In this document: piece by piece, positions 18,919 through 27,877 of the stretch
Layout: each line of letters starts with the position of its first letter
Position numbering within the stretch: position 1 is the stretch's first letter
Source of the DNA: Erwinia sp. E_sp_B01_1
GTDB taxonomy: Bacteria > Pseudomonadota > Gammaproteobacteria > Enterobacterales > Enterobacteriaceae
Assembly: GCF_036865545.1 (NCBI RefSeq)
Contig: NZ_CP142208.1
Span: 4,216,001 to 4,280,000 of the forward strand
Reading direction: 5' to 3'
DNA: 64,000 nucleotides
Position numbers and translations under genes: made by a program
Notes under the pieces: model-generated
Databases searched by the model: none
Told to the model about the DNA's origin: nothing
What the model saw: the letters and a program-made list of their open reading frames with translations, nothing else

Positions 18919-21483
18919 GAACAGCGCGGCCAGATCGTCACTGGTGAAGCTGGCCGGTTCAGTTAATTCATCTTCCAGAATACCGCCGGCGAGTTCGGCT
19001 TTCTGCTGCTGCAGCGCCACTATCTTCTCTTCGATAGTGCCTGCAGCAATCAGCTTGTAGACGAAGACCGGTTTATCCTGCCCCAGACGGTAGGCACGAT
19101 CGGTGGCCTGATTTTCGGCGGCCGGGTTCCACCAGGGATCGTAGTGGATAACCGTGTCTGCCGCCGTCAGGTTCAGTCCTACTCCTCCGGCCTTCAGGCT
19201 GATCAGAAACACCGGCACTTCACCTTCCTGAAAACGTCGTACCGGCTCGGTTCTGTCACGCGTGCTGCCGGTGAGGCTGACAAAGGGAATGTGTGCTTTT
19301 TGCAGCTCTTCGGCAATCAGCGACAGCATGGTGGTGAACTGTGAGAAGATCAGGATACGGCGATCTTCTTCCAAAAGTTCGCTGAGCATTTCCCGCAGCA
19401 GCGTCAGCTTTGCCGACTGCTTCACCTTCACCGCTTTATCCATTTTTGCCAGACGCGGATCGCAGCAAATCTGCCTTAGCTTCAGCAGGGCATCCAGTAC
19501 CAGCAGATGGCTCCGGCCTGCCCCCTGCTGCTGCACCGCGAGGCGCACGCGATCCTGCATGGCACCGCGTACCGACTCATACAGCTCCAGCTGGCTTCCT
19601 TCCAGCTCCACAGACCGTACGATGGTGTTCTTCGGCGGCAGCTCTTTAGCCACCTCCTGTTTGCGCCGCCGCAGCATAAACGGCCTGACGCGCCGTGCCA
19701 GCAACTCCCGACGCACCCGATCGCCGTTGCGTTCGATGGGCACCCGCCACTCCTGAGTAAACTCTTTTTCACTGCCCAGAAAGCCGGGCAGCAGAAAATC
19801 AAACTGTGACCAGAGTTCGCCGAGGTGGTTTTCCAGCGGGGTGCCGGTCAGACAGAGGCGGTGGCGTGACTTGAGTGAACGGATCACCGAAGCCGCCCGC
19901 GAGGCGCTGTTTTTTACGTACTGCGCCTCATCCAGAATCAGCAGGTGATAGCTGTAGGCCAGCAGCTGCGGCTGATCGCGCCACAGCAGCGAATAGGTGG
20001 TCAGCACCACATCGTAATTTTCGATCTGCTCGTAGAAGTCTTTGCGCGCCGGGCCGGTCAGCGCCAGCACTTTGAGGTCTGGCGTAAAGCGGCTGGCTTC
20101 CTGAGTCCAGTTATAGACCAGCGTGGTAGGCACGACGATCAGCGCGGGGCGATCCAGCCTTCCCGCTTCTTTCTCCAGCTGGAGATGCGCCAGCGTCTGG
20201 ATGGTTTTGCCCAGCCCCATGTCATCCGCCAGTATGCCGGAGAGATCCTGCGCACGCAGAAACTGCATCCAGTTAAGCCCCTGCTGCTGGTAGTCACGCA
20301 GCTGTGCCCGTAGCCCTGCTGGTGGCTCAACCGGCAGAATTCCTTCACTGGAACGCAGACGTTCAGCCAGCTGATGGACGCCGCTGTCGCCATGAAACTG
20401 CCAGCGACCGGTGTCGCTCAGCGCGGTCAGCCTGCCCGCCTCGTAAGGCGCAATGCGTAATGGCGTGCTCATGCCCAGCGCGAACAGGTCAATCAGATTG
20501 CCCACCAGCGGCTTCATCACGCTGGCGCTGATATGTAGCCGTTCGTTGCGATCGCTTCTGAGTTCGATCACCTCCTCATCCGGGATCTGGCTGAGGTTGC
20601 CGGAAAACCAGCGGGGATCTTTCTGGAACAGGCCTGCCAGCAGCGGTTGCATACGCACCTGGCGTTTTCCCACGCTGACTTCCAGCTCCAGATTGAACCA
20701 GCCATCCTGGCCCTGAATAGCTTTACCCTCTACTCCCGTAATGTCGGTGACGTTCCAGGTGAAGTCCTCATCCATGCTCACTTTCCAGCCGCGCCTGCGC
20801 AGGCGGGGAAGCTGAGTGCGGATAAAATCACGCCACTGGGTGGGCGTTTCCGGCGCAAAAATAGAGGGCGGCAAAGGCGCGGATTCGGGCGTGTAGATAT
20901 GGCCGGCAGGAATGGTATCCAGCCCGGCGGCGTTGATTTCAGCCAGCCAGTGCTGTTCCCGCTCCTGCTGGCGGAGGATCAAAAAAGGCGTGCCGTGACG
21001 ATCGGAAAACCGCTCGCCGGTGCTCCCGGCGGCCACCCTAACGCCAGCGTAGTCGAAATGCACGGCGGCGAAATCCAGTTTCTTTTGCCGGTGCCCGTAA
21101 CGACCAAACCCACTGACAAATTTGGCCCGGGATTCCAGCCTGAGAGTGGGGACAGGGTCAGCAATGATGCGATCTGTGGGAGCCTCTGCCGGCTGGGCTT
21201 CCGGCTGCTGCTGAAGATTCGCCAGCATTACCGCAGCCACATGGCGACAGTTGTTCTTCACCGGGCAGGTGCACTCACCGCTGGCGAGCAGCCTGCCCTG
21301 CGGCAGACTGAAATGCACCATAACCTGAAACGGCTCCACCTTTCTGCCCGGCACTTCACCGGTCAGCAGGTTGTTCTGCCACTGAATATTCTGCGCTTTT
21401 TCCACCAGGCTTTTTGCCCTGGCAACGGTGCGCGCACCGATCCATCGGCTGACCTGTTTTTCGTTATATGTTACAGAAGGCAT
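18907..21483 (-). CDS. SWIM zinc-finger SNF2-family DEAD/DEAH helicase
   Basis: The N-terminal part has a SWIM domain with the CxC-x(n)-CxH set (CTCPVKNNCRHVAAVMLA). The C-terminal half is a SNF2 ATPase: Walker A DDMGLGKTIQ, DEAQ box LILDEAQYVKN, GTPLENHLGELWS, and the helicase C domain with FSQFTTM, SLKAGGVGLNL and DRAYRLGQDKPV. Such proteins are ATP-driven DNA translocases; bacterial members have no settled role. I chose ATG 21483 (MPSVTYNEKQ), the start of the conserved part, though AGGAGA lies far upstream and an in-frame start as far as 21594 is possible. It is distinct from RapA. Its 3' end overlaps the 3' end of treC by 12 bases, tail to tail. Confidence 0.85.
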   Translation of the reverse strand: MPSVTYNEKQVSRWIGARTVARAKSLVEKAQNIQWQNNLLTGEVPGRKVEPFQVMVHFSLPQGRLLASGECTCPVKNNCRHVAAVMLANLQQQPEAQPAEAPTDRIIADPVPTLRLESRAKFVSGFGRYGHRQKKLDFAAVHFDYAGVRVAAGSTGERFSDRHGTPFLILRQQEREQHWLAEINAAGLDTIPAGHIYTPESAPLPPSIFAPETPTQWRDFIRTQLPRLRRRGWKVSMDEDFTWNVTDITGVEGKAIQGQDGWFNLELEVSVGKRQVRMQPLLAGLFQKDPRWFSGNLSQIPDEEVIELRSDRNERLHISASVMKPLVGNLIDLFALGMSTPLRIAPYEAGRLTALSDTGRWQFHGDSGVHQLAERLRSSEGILPVEPPAGLRAQLRDYQQQGLNWMQFLRAQDLSGILADDMGLGKTIQTLAHLQLEKEAGRLDRPALIVVPTTLVYNWTQEASRFTPDLKVLALTGPARKDFYEQIENYDVVLTTYSLLWRDQPQLLAYSYHLLILDEAQYVKNSASRAASVIRSLKSRHRLCLTGTPLENHLGELWSQFDFLLPGFLGSEKEFTQEWRVPIERNGDRVRRELLARRVRPFMLRRRKQEVAKELPPKNTIVRSVELEGSQLELYESVRGAMQDRVRLAVQQQGAGRSHLLVLDALLKLRQICCDPRLAKMDKAVKVKQSAKLTLLREMLSELLEEDRRILIFSQFTTMLSLIAEELQKAHIPFVSLTGSTRDRTEPVRRFQEGEVPVFLISLKAGGVGLNLTAADTVIHYDPWWNPAAENQATDRAYRLGQDKPVFVYKLIAAGTIEEKIVALQQQKAELAGGILEDELTEPASFTSDDLAALFSPM

Positions 21484-21699
21484 CAGACAGTATCCCGGGA
21501 TCTCCTGAGCAAAAACATGTTCGCTCTGCATAACAGGCAATAATATGAATTCCACCGCCATGAATGCAACTTTCACGGGAAAATCCGTCAGCAAAAAATG
21601 CTTTCCATCCCCTGCTTCAGCCCTTTATTTCACCTTCGCCCACAGAATGTCCGCCTTCAGGTGACAACCGACCCGCTATTCCACTCCCTTTGCCAATCT

Positions 21700-21713
21700 T
21701 TGTTCCAGGTCAA
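21700..21713 (+). promoter_or_regulatory. Candidate FNR box upstream of nrdDG
   Basis: TTGTTCCAGGTCAA matches the FNR consensus TTGAT-N4-ATCAA at 8 of 10 defined positions and is itself symmetrical. It lies just upstream of the NrdR boxes. In E. coli the anaerobic reductase operon is activated by FNR. Confidence 0.5.
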
Positions 21714-21738
21714 CAAAGCCGCAGTTATATCCACCAAA

Positions 21739-21754
21739 ACACTACATATAGCGT
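21739..21754 (+). promoter_or_regulatory. NrdR box 1 upstream of nrdD
   Basis: ACACTACATATAGCGT fits the 16-bp NrdR palindrome (core CTACATATAG). A second copy starts exactly 32 bp downstream, about three helical turns, which is the usual pairing for NrdR repression of ribonucleotide reductase genes. Confidence 0.8.
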
Positions 21755-21770
21755 CTATCATGCACTTCAC

Positions 21771-21786
21771 TTTCTACATATAGATA
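21771..21786 (+). promoter_or_regulatory. NrdR box 2 upstream of nrdD
   Basis: TTTCTACATATAGATA repeats the CTACATATAG core of box 1 and lies 20 bases before the nrdD GTG start. Confidence 0.75.
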
Positions 21787-21805
21787 TCGGGATGAGGGCG
21801 ACACA

Positions 21806-23938
21806 GTGGCGAGGGTAATTAAACGCGATGGGTGTAATGTGGCATTCGACGAGACGCGCATTGGGGAGGCCATTCTGGGCGCCGCCCGTGCGGCAAAAAT
21901 AGACGACGAAAACTATTGCGCGGAAATCACCCGCCAGATTTGCCAGCAGCTGCAGCAACACGATCGGCTGGATATCAGTGATATTCAGCGCACGGTAGAA
22001 AATCATCTGATGGCGGGCCGTTATCCCGAACTGGCCCGCACCTATATTGAATACCGTCACGACCGCGATCTCGCCCGCGAGCTACGGGGAAAGCTGAACA
22101 AAGCCATTCGTGGTCTGGTCGAGCAAACGAATCCAGCCCTGCTGAATGAAAATGCCAACAAAGACAGCAAAGTGATCCCTACCCAGCGTGATTTACTGGC
22201 CGGTATTGTCGCCAAACATTACGCCACGCAGCATATTCTGCCCCGCGATATCGTGATGGCCCATGAACGTGGCGAGATCCACTATCACGATCTGGATTAC
22301 TCGCCCTTCTTCCCGATGTTCAACTGCATGCTGATCGATCTGAAAGGCATGCTGACCCAGGGCTTCAAGATGGGCAATGCGGAGATTGAGCCGCCGAAAT
22401 CGATCTCCACGGCTACCGCGGTCACCGCGCAGATTATTGCCCAGGTCGCCAGCCATATTTATGGCGGCACCACCATTAACCGCATTGATGAAGTGCTGGC
22501 TCCCTTTGTTGAAGCCAGTCTGGAAAAGCACCGCAAAACCGCACTACGCTGGCAGATAGCGGATGCTGAAGCTTATGCCCTGGAACGCACCGAAAAAGAG
22601 TGTTACGACGCCTTCCAGTCACTGGAATATGAAGTTAATACGCTGCATACCGCTAACGGACAGACGCCTTTTGTCACCTTTGGTTTTGGCCTGGGCACCA
22701 GCTGGTCTGCAAAACTGGTTCAGCAATCCATACTGCGTAATCGTATCGCCGGGTTGGGTAAAAATCATAAAACGGCGGTCTTCCCTAAGCTGGTGTTTGC
22801 CATTAAAGCAGGGCTGAACCGCCTGCCGGGCGATCGCAATTACGAGATCAAGCAGTTGGCCCTTGAGTGCGCCAGCAAGCGGATGTATCCCGATATCCTT
22901 AACTATGAGCAGGTGGTGAAAGTCACAGGTTCGTTTAAAACGCCGATGGGATGCCGCAGTTTCCTGGGGCCGTGGGAAGAGAACGGTGAGCTGGTGCACG
23001 AAGGCCGCAACAATATCGGGGTAATCAGCCTGAACCTGCCACGCATTGCGCTGGAAGCCAGAGGCGATGAACCCCGCTTCTGGGAACTGCTCGACCAGCG
23101 TCTGACGCTGGCGAAAAAAGCGCTGATGACCCGCATCGCCAGGCTGGAAAATGTGAAAGCCCGCGTGGCGCCCATTCTCTATATGGAGGGAGCCTGCGGC
23201 GTGCGGTTGAAAGCCGATGACGATGTGGCAGAGATCTTCCGGCATGGCCGGGCCTCGATCTCGCTGGGCTATATTGGCCTGCACGAAACGATAAATGCCC
23301 TGAGCGGCGGGGAAACACACGTTTACGACGACGAACAACTCCGCGCAAAAGCCGTGGCTATCGTCAGCCATTTGCGCCAGGCAACGGAACGCTGGAAAGC
23401 GGAAACCGGCTACGGCTTCAGCCTCTACAGTACCCCCAGCGAAAACCTGTGCGATCGCTTCTGCCGTCTGGATGCGGCGGAATTTGGCGTGGTGCCCGGC
23501 GTGACGGATAAAGGGTACTACACCAACAGCTTCCATCTGGATGTGGAAAAAAAGGTGAACCCTTACGATAAGATCGATTTTGAAGCGGCCTATCCCCCTG
23601 TCGCCAATGGCGGATTCATCTGTTACGGCGAATATCCCAACGTTCAGCATAACCTGAAAGCGCTGGAAGACGTCTGGGACTACAGCCACAGCCGGGTGCC
23701 CTATTACGGCACCAATACGCCGATTGATGAGTGCTACGAGTGCGGCTTCACCGGTGAGTTTTCCTGCACCAGCAAAGGCTTTACCTGCCCGAAATGCGGC
23801 AACCATGACGCCGCCAGGGTTTCTGTAACCCGCCGGGTCTGTGGCTATCTTGGCAGCCCCGATGCCCGTCCCTTTAACGCCGGCAAGCAGGAAGAGGTTA
23901 AACGCCGCGTTAAGCATCTGGCTGGCCCGCTGGGATGA
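21806..23938 (+). CDS. nrdD: Anaerobic ribonucleoside-triphosphate reductase
   Basis: NrdD makes dNTPs from NTPs without oxygen, using a glycyl radical installed by NrdG. The 710-residue chain has an N-terminal ATP-cone (KRDGCNVAFDETRIGEAI), the barrel with its active-site cysteines, a C-terminal zinc site (CYECGFTGEF, CPKC) and the glycyl-radical loop RRVCGYLG with Gly680. The GTG at 21806 aligns the start with E. coli NrdD. It overlaps nrdG by four bases (ATGA). Control by NrdR and FNR is suggested by sites in the upstream region. Confidence 0.98.
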   Translation: MARVIKRDGCNVAFDETRIGEAILGAARAAKIDDENYCAEITRQICQQLQQHDRLDISDIQRTVENHLMAGRYPELARTYIEYRHDRDLARELRGKLNKAIRGLVEQTNPALLNENANKDSKVIPTQRDLLAGIVAKHYATQHILPRDIVMAHERGEIHYHDLDYSPFFPMFNCMLIDLKGMLTQGFKMGNAEIEPPKSISTATAVTAQIIAQVASHIYGGTTINRIDEVLAPFVEASLEKHRKTALRWQIADAEAYALERTEKECYDAFQSLEYEVNTLHTANGQTPFVTFGFGLGTSWSAKLVQQSILRNRIAGLGKNHKTAVFPKLVFAIKAGLNRLPGDRNYEIKQLALECASKRMYPDILNYEQVVKVTGSFKTPMGCRSFLGPWEENGELVHEGRNNIGVISLNLPRIALEARGDEPRFWELLDQRLTLAKKALMTRIARLENVKARVAPILYMEGACGVRLKADDDVAEIFRHGRASISLGYIGLHETINALSGGETHVYDDEQLRAKAVAIVSHLRQATERWKAETGYGFSLYSTPSENLCDRFCRLDAAEFGVVPGVTDKGYYTNSFHLDVEKKVNPYDKIDFEAAYPPVANGGFICYGEYPNVQHNLKALEDVWDYSHSRVPYYGTNTPIDECYECGFTGEFSCTSKGFTCPKCGNHDAARVSVTRRVCGYLGSPDARPFNAGKQEEVKRRVKHLAGPLG

Positions 23939-24402
23939 ATATCCATGCCTATTACCCGGTCGACATCATTAACGGGCCGGGTACCCGCTGTACGCTGTTT
24001 GTCGCTGGCTGTGAGCATCAGTGCGCAGGTTGTTACAACAAAAGTACCTGGCGGCTTAACTCCGGACGACCATTGACCCTGCAGCAGGAAGAGCAGCTGA
24101 TTGCCGATCTGAACGATACACGCATTCCCCGCCAGGGGTTATCCCTGTCGGGCGGCGATCCTCTGCATCCCGCTAACGTGGCGGAAGTATTGCGGCTGGT
24201 TAAGCGGGTGCGTCGTGAATGCCAGGGTAAGGATATCTGGCTGTGGACGGGGTACCGGCTGGCAGAGCTGACCCGAGAACAGCAGGCTGTGGTGGCGTTG
24301 ATTGATGTGCTGATTGACGGCAAATTTGTCGCCGACTTAAAAGATCCGGCGCTGCTCTGGCGCGGAAGCAGCAACCAGGTGATCCACTATCTGCGGAAGT
24401 GA
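23935..24402 (+). CDS. nrdG: Anaerobic ribonucleoside-triphosphate reductase activating protein
   Basis: NrdG is a radical-SAM enzyme that uses a [4Fe-4S] cluster and S-adenosylmethionine to create the glycyl radical on NrdD. The cluster motif CxxxCxxC is seen as CEHQCAGC near residues 26-33, and the SAM-binding GGDP in LSLSGGDPLHP. The 155-residue length matches E. coli. Translation is coupled to nrdD through ATGA. Confidence 0.97.
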   Translation: MNIHAYYPVDIINGPGTRCTLFVAGCEHQCAGCYNKSTWRLNSGRPLTLQQEEQLIADLNDTRIPRQGLSLSGGDPLHPANVAEVLRLVKRVRRECQGKDIWLWTGYRLAELTREQQAVVALIDVLIDGKFVADLKDPALLWRGSSNQVIHYLRK

Positions 24403-24471
24403 ATCGTCCCTGTCGGGCGGTATCTTTCACTGACGTGAACCTGGCGGCGGTGTTATCCGCTGAAGTGAACC
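24389..24471. repeat. Three related GTGAA(C/T)C elements at the nrdG/yraR junction
   Basis: ATCTGCGGAAGTGAATC (24389-24405, over the nrdG stop), CTGACGTGAACC (24430-24441) and CTGAAGTGAACC (24460-24471) are related. The last two lie in a 26-bp imperfect direct repeat (24416-24441 and 24446-24471, about 20 of 26 identical) with a 30-bp offset. No function is known to me. Confidence 0.5.
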
Positions 24472-24474
24472 CCG

Positions 24475-25122
24475 TCAGGCTTCAGCCTGCGTTACGCCTC
24501 GCGGTATTTCAGCAGACTGGATGATCTTCACCCCCTGCCCGTTGCGATCAAAGGCTTCCTGCATCATTACGGCGGCGACATCCCGCGCTGACACGGCCCG
24601 CAGATTACCGGGCAACAGTTTAAACAGCGGGGCCAGCATCGATTCCCCGCCTCTTTTCCTGTCGCGATCGCCCAGCAGCAGCGAAGGCCGGACCAGCGTC
24701 AGGCGTGGCCACTGCTCATTCTGCAGAGCCTGCTCCATTTCACCTTTGACCCTGTTATAGAAAAAAGGCGAATGGGTACTGGCACCCTGCGCGCTGACCA
24801 CCAGCAGGTGATTCGCCCCCAGACGCTGTCCGGCAATCGCCGTATCAACCACCAGCGTGTAATCAACATGAATAAAGGCTTCTTTGCTGCCCGCCTCCCG
24901 CCTTGTCGTGCCGAGGCAGCAGAACACCACATCAACGGAAGTTTGCAGCGGCCCCAGTACGTCAGTGAGGTCTGCCTCGACCAGATTGGTTACCTTGTTC
25001 AACGCCGGAAGCTTGCGGCGCGTTGGCGCGATAATCTCACTGACGCGGCGATCCTCAATCAGCATACGCAGCAGTTTATTTCCCACCAGCCCGGTCGCAC
25101 CGGTCAGTAACACCCGACTCAT
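24475..25122 (-). CDS. yraR: NAD(P)-binding Rossmann-fold protein, YraR-like
   Basis: The 215-residue protein is a short atypical SDR/epimerase-like protein. The nucleotide-binding loop is [11 protein letters not shown] at the N-terminus; [13 protein letters not shown] and [22 protein letters not shown] form the usual later elements, with a Tyr/Asn-x-x-x-Lys near the last motif. It corresponds to E. coli yraR, the neighbour of yhbO. I chose ATG 25122 with AAGGAG upstream rather than the longer frame to 25188. The substrate is unknown. It is the first gene of the segment that is syntenic with the E. coli yraR-sfsB region. Confidence 0.82.
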   Translation of the reverse strand: MSRVLLTGATGLVGNKLLRMLIEDRRVSEIIAPTRRKLPALNKVTNLVEADLTDVLGPLQTSVDVVFCCLGTTRREAGSKEAFIHVDYTLVVDTAIAGQRLGANHLLVVSAQGASTHSPFFYNRVKGEMEQALQNEQWPRLTLVRPSLLLGDRDRKRGGESMLAPLFKLLPGNLRAVSARDVAAVMMQEAFDRNGQGVKIIQSAEIPRGVTQAEA

Positions 25123-25289
25123 AATTTGCTCCTTTTGAGGCCCTCCGCGGCGGCTTGTGCTGCCGTGCAGGGAGAGATGAACAGCCACGCATTCAGCTAC
25201 ATGCAGGTTAATCTGGCATGCCGACTTGATTTTTCAGAATGACCCACCACACTTAAGGGCGTTGTTCAACATAATCACCGGAGGAAAAA

Positions 25290-25811
25290 ATGAGCAAGAA
25301 GATTGCGGTACTGATTACCGATGAATTTGAAGACTCAGAATTCACGTCCCCTGCTGAAGCCTATACCAAAGCAGGGCACCAGGTGGTGACCATTGAGAAA
25401 AAAGCCGGGAATACCGTCACGGGCAAGCAGGGCAAAGCGACAATCACCATCGATAAAGCCATCGATGAGGTTAATGCAGAAGAATTTGATGCGCTGCTGC
25501 TGCCCGGCGGGCACTCCCCGGACAGCCTGCGAGGGGACGATCGTTTCGTCGATTTCACCAAACGTTTTGTTGAGCTGGGCAAACCGGTATTTGCCATCTG
25601 TCATGGCCCGCAGCTGTTAATCAGCGCCAATGCCGTACGCGGACGTAAAATGACGTCGGTAAAAGCCATCGCCATTGATTTGAAAAATGCGGGCGCCGAC
25701 TTCTACGATGAAGAAGTGGTGGTGGACAACGATAAGCTGGTGACCAGCCGGACGCCGGAAGATCTTCCCGCGTTCAACCGTGAATCAGTGCGTATTCTTG
25801 AATCCGTCTGA
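25290..25811 (+). CDS. yhbO: PfpI/DJ-1 family protein YhbO (protein/nucleotide deglycase)
   Basis: The protein belongs to the DJ-1/PfpI superfamily. E. coli YhbO is linked to stress resistance and has been reported to act on glyoxal/methylglyoxal adducts. The nucleophile elbow AICHGPQLL gives Cys104-His105, with an acidic residue of the triad near the N-terminus (DEFEDSEF). At 173 residues it is the family length. An AGGAGG-type site (ccggaggaaaaaATG) precedes the start. It is divergent from yraR and convergent with yhbP. Confidence 0.93.
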   Translation: MSKKIAVLITDEFEDSEFTSPAEAYTKAGHQVVTIEKKAGNTVTGKQGKATITIDKAIDEVNAEEFDALLLPGGHSPDSLRGDDRFVDFTKRFVELGKPVFAICHGPQLLISANAVRGRKMTSVKAIAIDLKNAGADFYDEEVVVDNDKLVTSRTPEDLPAFNRESVRILESV

Positions 25812-25841
25812 TGACACTCTGGCCGGGATCTCCCCGGCCTT

Positions 25842-26318
<477 letters not shown>

Positions 26319-26343
26319 CTATGCTGCGGGCAGAGGAACTGAG

Positions 26344-26661
26344 ATGACAGAACAATTGAGGGTAACCGCCCCCGCGCCGTGGCGCCTTTATATCCTGCGC
26401 ACCGCCAGCGGGATGCTTTATACCGGCATCACCAATGACGTGGCCAGACGTTTTATGCAGCATCAGTCCGGCAAAGGCGCTAAAGCCCTGCGTGGCAAAG
26501 GCCCTCTTGAGCTGTTATTTCACTGTGAAGCGGGCGATCGCTCAATGGCATCACAACTGGAATACCAGGTGAAGCAGTTGAAAAGGCTGGAGAAGATCAG
26601 GCTGGTTGAACACCAGCCTGTGAGTTTAAGCGCCTGGCTACAGTCGCTTAAAAGCGGTTAA
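26344..26661 (+). CDS. yhbQ: GIY-YIG family nuclease-like protein YhbQ
   Basis: This is a single-domain GIY-YIG protein of 105 residues: [20 protein letters not shown] supplies the two tyrosine elements, VARRFMQH the arginine, and [15 protein letters not shown] the metal-binding glutamate region. E. coli YhbQ is the direct counterpart; no confirmed substrate is known to me. A GAGGAA site precedes the ATG. The 3' end overlaps that of yhbS by 14 bases, tail to tail. Confidence 0.9.
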   Translation: MTEQLRVTAPAPWRLYILRTASGMLYTGITNDVARRFMQHQSGKGAKALRGKGPLELLFHCEAGDRSMASQLEYQVKQLKRLEKIRLVEHQPVSLSAWLQSLKSG

Positions 26662-27151
26662 AAGGTGCAGAAAAGTCAATCTGGCCTCCGGCCCCGCTAA
26701 ACGCGTTGTCATCAAGCTTATAAACCTGAAACGCGGCTTCGGTTCCCGGCCAGCGGCAGCGCAGCTGATGCCTGGCCGCCGGTTCAAAACCGTATCGTCC
26801 GTAATAGGCCGGATCCCCCACTACAACGACTGCGGCATAGCCAAACTCATTCAGGGTATCCAGACCTTCATAGATCAGCTGTTTACCCAGCTCCTGCCCC
26901 CTGACGCTGCTGTCTACGGCTAACGGCGCCAGCCCCACCCACTGTTTATCTTCGCCCTTCAGCGTCACCGGGCTGAACGCGGCATACCCCAGCACCTGGC
27001 CTTCATCATCTGTGGCTACAACACCCAGCGTCAGTAAGCCATCTTCACGCAGTTGCTGAACCAGCTCAGCCTCTGCTGAGGTCTCAAAACAGCGGCGTAA
27101 CAAACTGTCTATACTGGCTGCGTCTATCCCTATCTCACTACGAATTAACAT
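26648..27151 (-). CDS. yhbS: GNAT-family acetyltransferase YhbS
   Basis: This 167-residue GNAT protein has the acetyl-CoA loop in [21 protein letters not shown] and motif B in [21 protein letters not shown], and closely follows E. coli YhbS. The acceptor is not known from sequence. It overlaps the end of ubiT by seven bases on the same strand and is likely cotranscribed with it. Confidence 0.92.
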   Translation of the reverse strand: MLIRSEIGIDAASIDSLLRRCFETSAEAELVQQLREDGLLTLGVVATDDEGQVLGYAAFSPVTLKGEDKQWVGLAPLAVDSSVRGQELGKQLIYEGLDTLNEFGYAAVVVVGDPAYYGRYGFEPAARHQLRCRWPGTEAAFQVYKLDDNAFSGAGGQIDFSAPFNRF

Positions 27152-27672
27152 GGTTCACCTGCGCGATCCGCTGGGGAATTCGCGTCCTCAGTCAGTCCTG
27201 CCTCAACCAGATCCGCCAGTTGCATAAGGCCAAAGCGCAACGGCGCCGGCATAGATTCAAGCTCAATCGCATCCATCAAATTTTTCACTTCAAGCCCCAG
27301 TTCAGTATCTCCTTCAATGCTCAGACGACGCTGGAAAAACAGCGTATCGGGATCCTGCCTGCGGGCTGCCACCAGCAGCAAATCGTTGGCATCGCCACGG
27401 AACCAGACGTCCGCTTCTACCCGATCGGCAACACATAATGCTCCCTGTTCAACAGTCATTGCCCAGCGCAGCCCAAGGTCACGGATCTCAATTCCTGCCC
27501 AGCGCCCTTGTAGAAAGTCTAACTCACCTTCCGCAAGAGCATGGTTAAATTGCCAGGCAAGAATGCGTTGCAGGACCTGTTTCTTCAACATGAACGGGGC
27601 AAACTGCAGTGGGATCCGTAACAATTGCGGGCCTTTTCGCACAAGTTGGGCGCGTAACGGGTTCAACACCAT
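27145..27672 (-). CDS. ubiT: Anaerobic ubiquinone biosynthesis accessory factor UbiT (SCP2 domain)
   Basis: UbiT is an SCP2 lipid-binding protein that, with UbiU and UbiV, supports ubiquinone synthesis without oxygen, probably by presenting the hydrophobic intermediates. The SCP2 core is visible (VADRVEADVWFRGDANDLLLVAARRQDPDTLFF, then LSIEGDTELGLEVKNLMD). The 175-residue form starts at ATG 27672 with AAGGAG upstream; the frame continues to 27717 without support. It is divergent from ubiUV across a 205-base region, the same arrangement as in E. coli. Confidence 0.93.
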   Translation of the reverse strand: MVLNPLRAQLVRKGPQLLRIPLQFAPFMLKKQVLQRILAWQFNHALAEGELDFLQGRWAGIEIRDLGLRWAMTVEQGALCVADRVEADVWFRGDANDLLLVAARRQDPDTLFFQRRLSIEGDTELGLEVKNLMDAIELESMPAPLRFGLMQLADLVEAGLTEDANSPADRAGEPC

Positions 27673-27877
27673 CTGACTCCTTTTGAGATAATTTCGGCTA
27701 TTTTGCCAGACTGACAAAACGCCTCGGGCAGTTGGATCAACAAAGTGCGCGAACTTCCGGGATTTTGTCGGCCAAAACTCTTCTCATCAATACGCCATTA
27801 GCTGCCTTAAATCAAAAATTGTCCGCTTCAGGCTGACTAAACTCAACGGTTCATCTGATTATCCGGAATTTCTTTAT

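Noticed and set aside
27673..27877. An FNR site between ubiT and ubiU
   Set aside because: Several ATCAA half sites exist (27736, 27785, 27811), but none has a matching TTGAT half at the proper distance.
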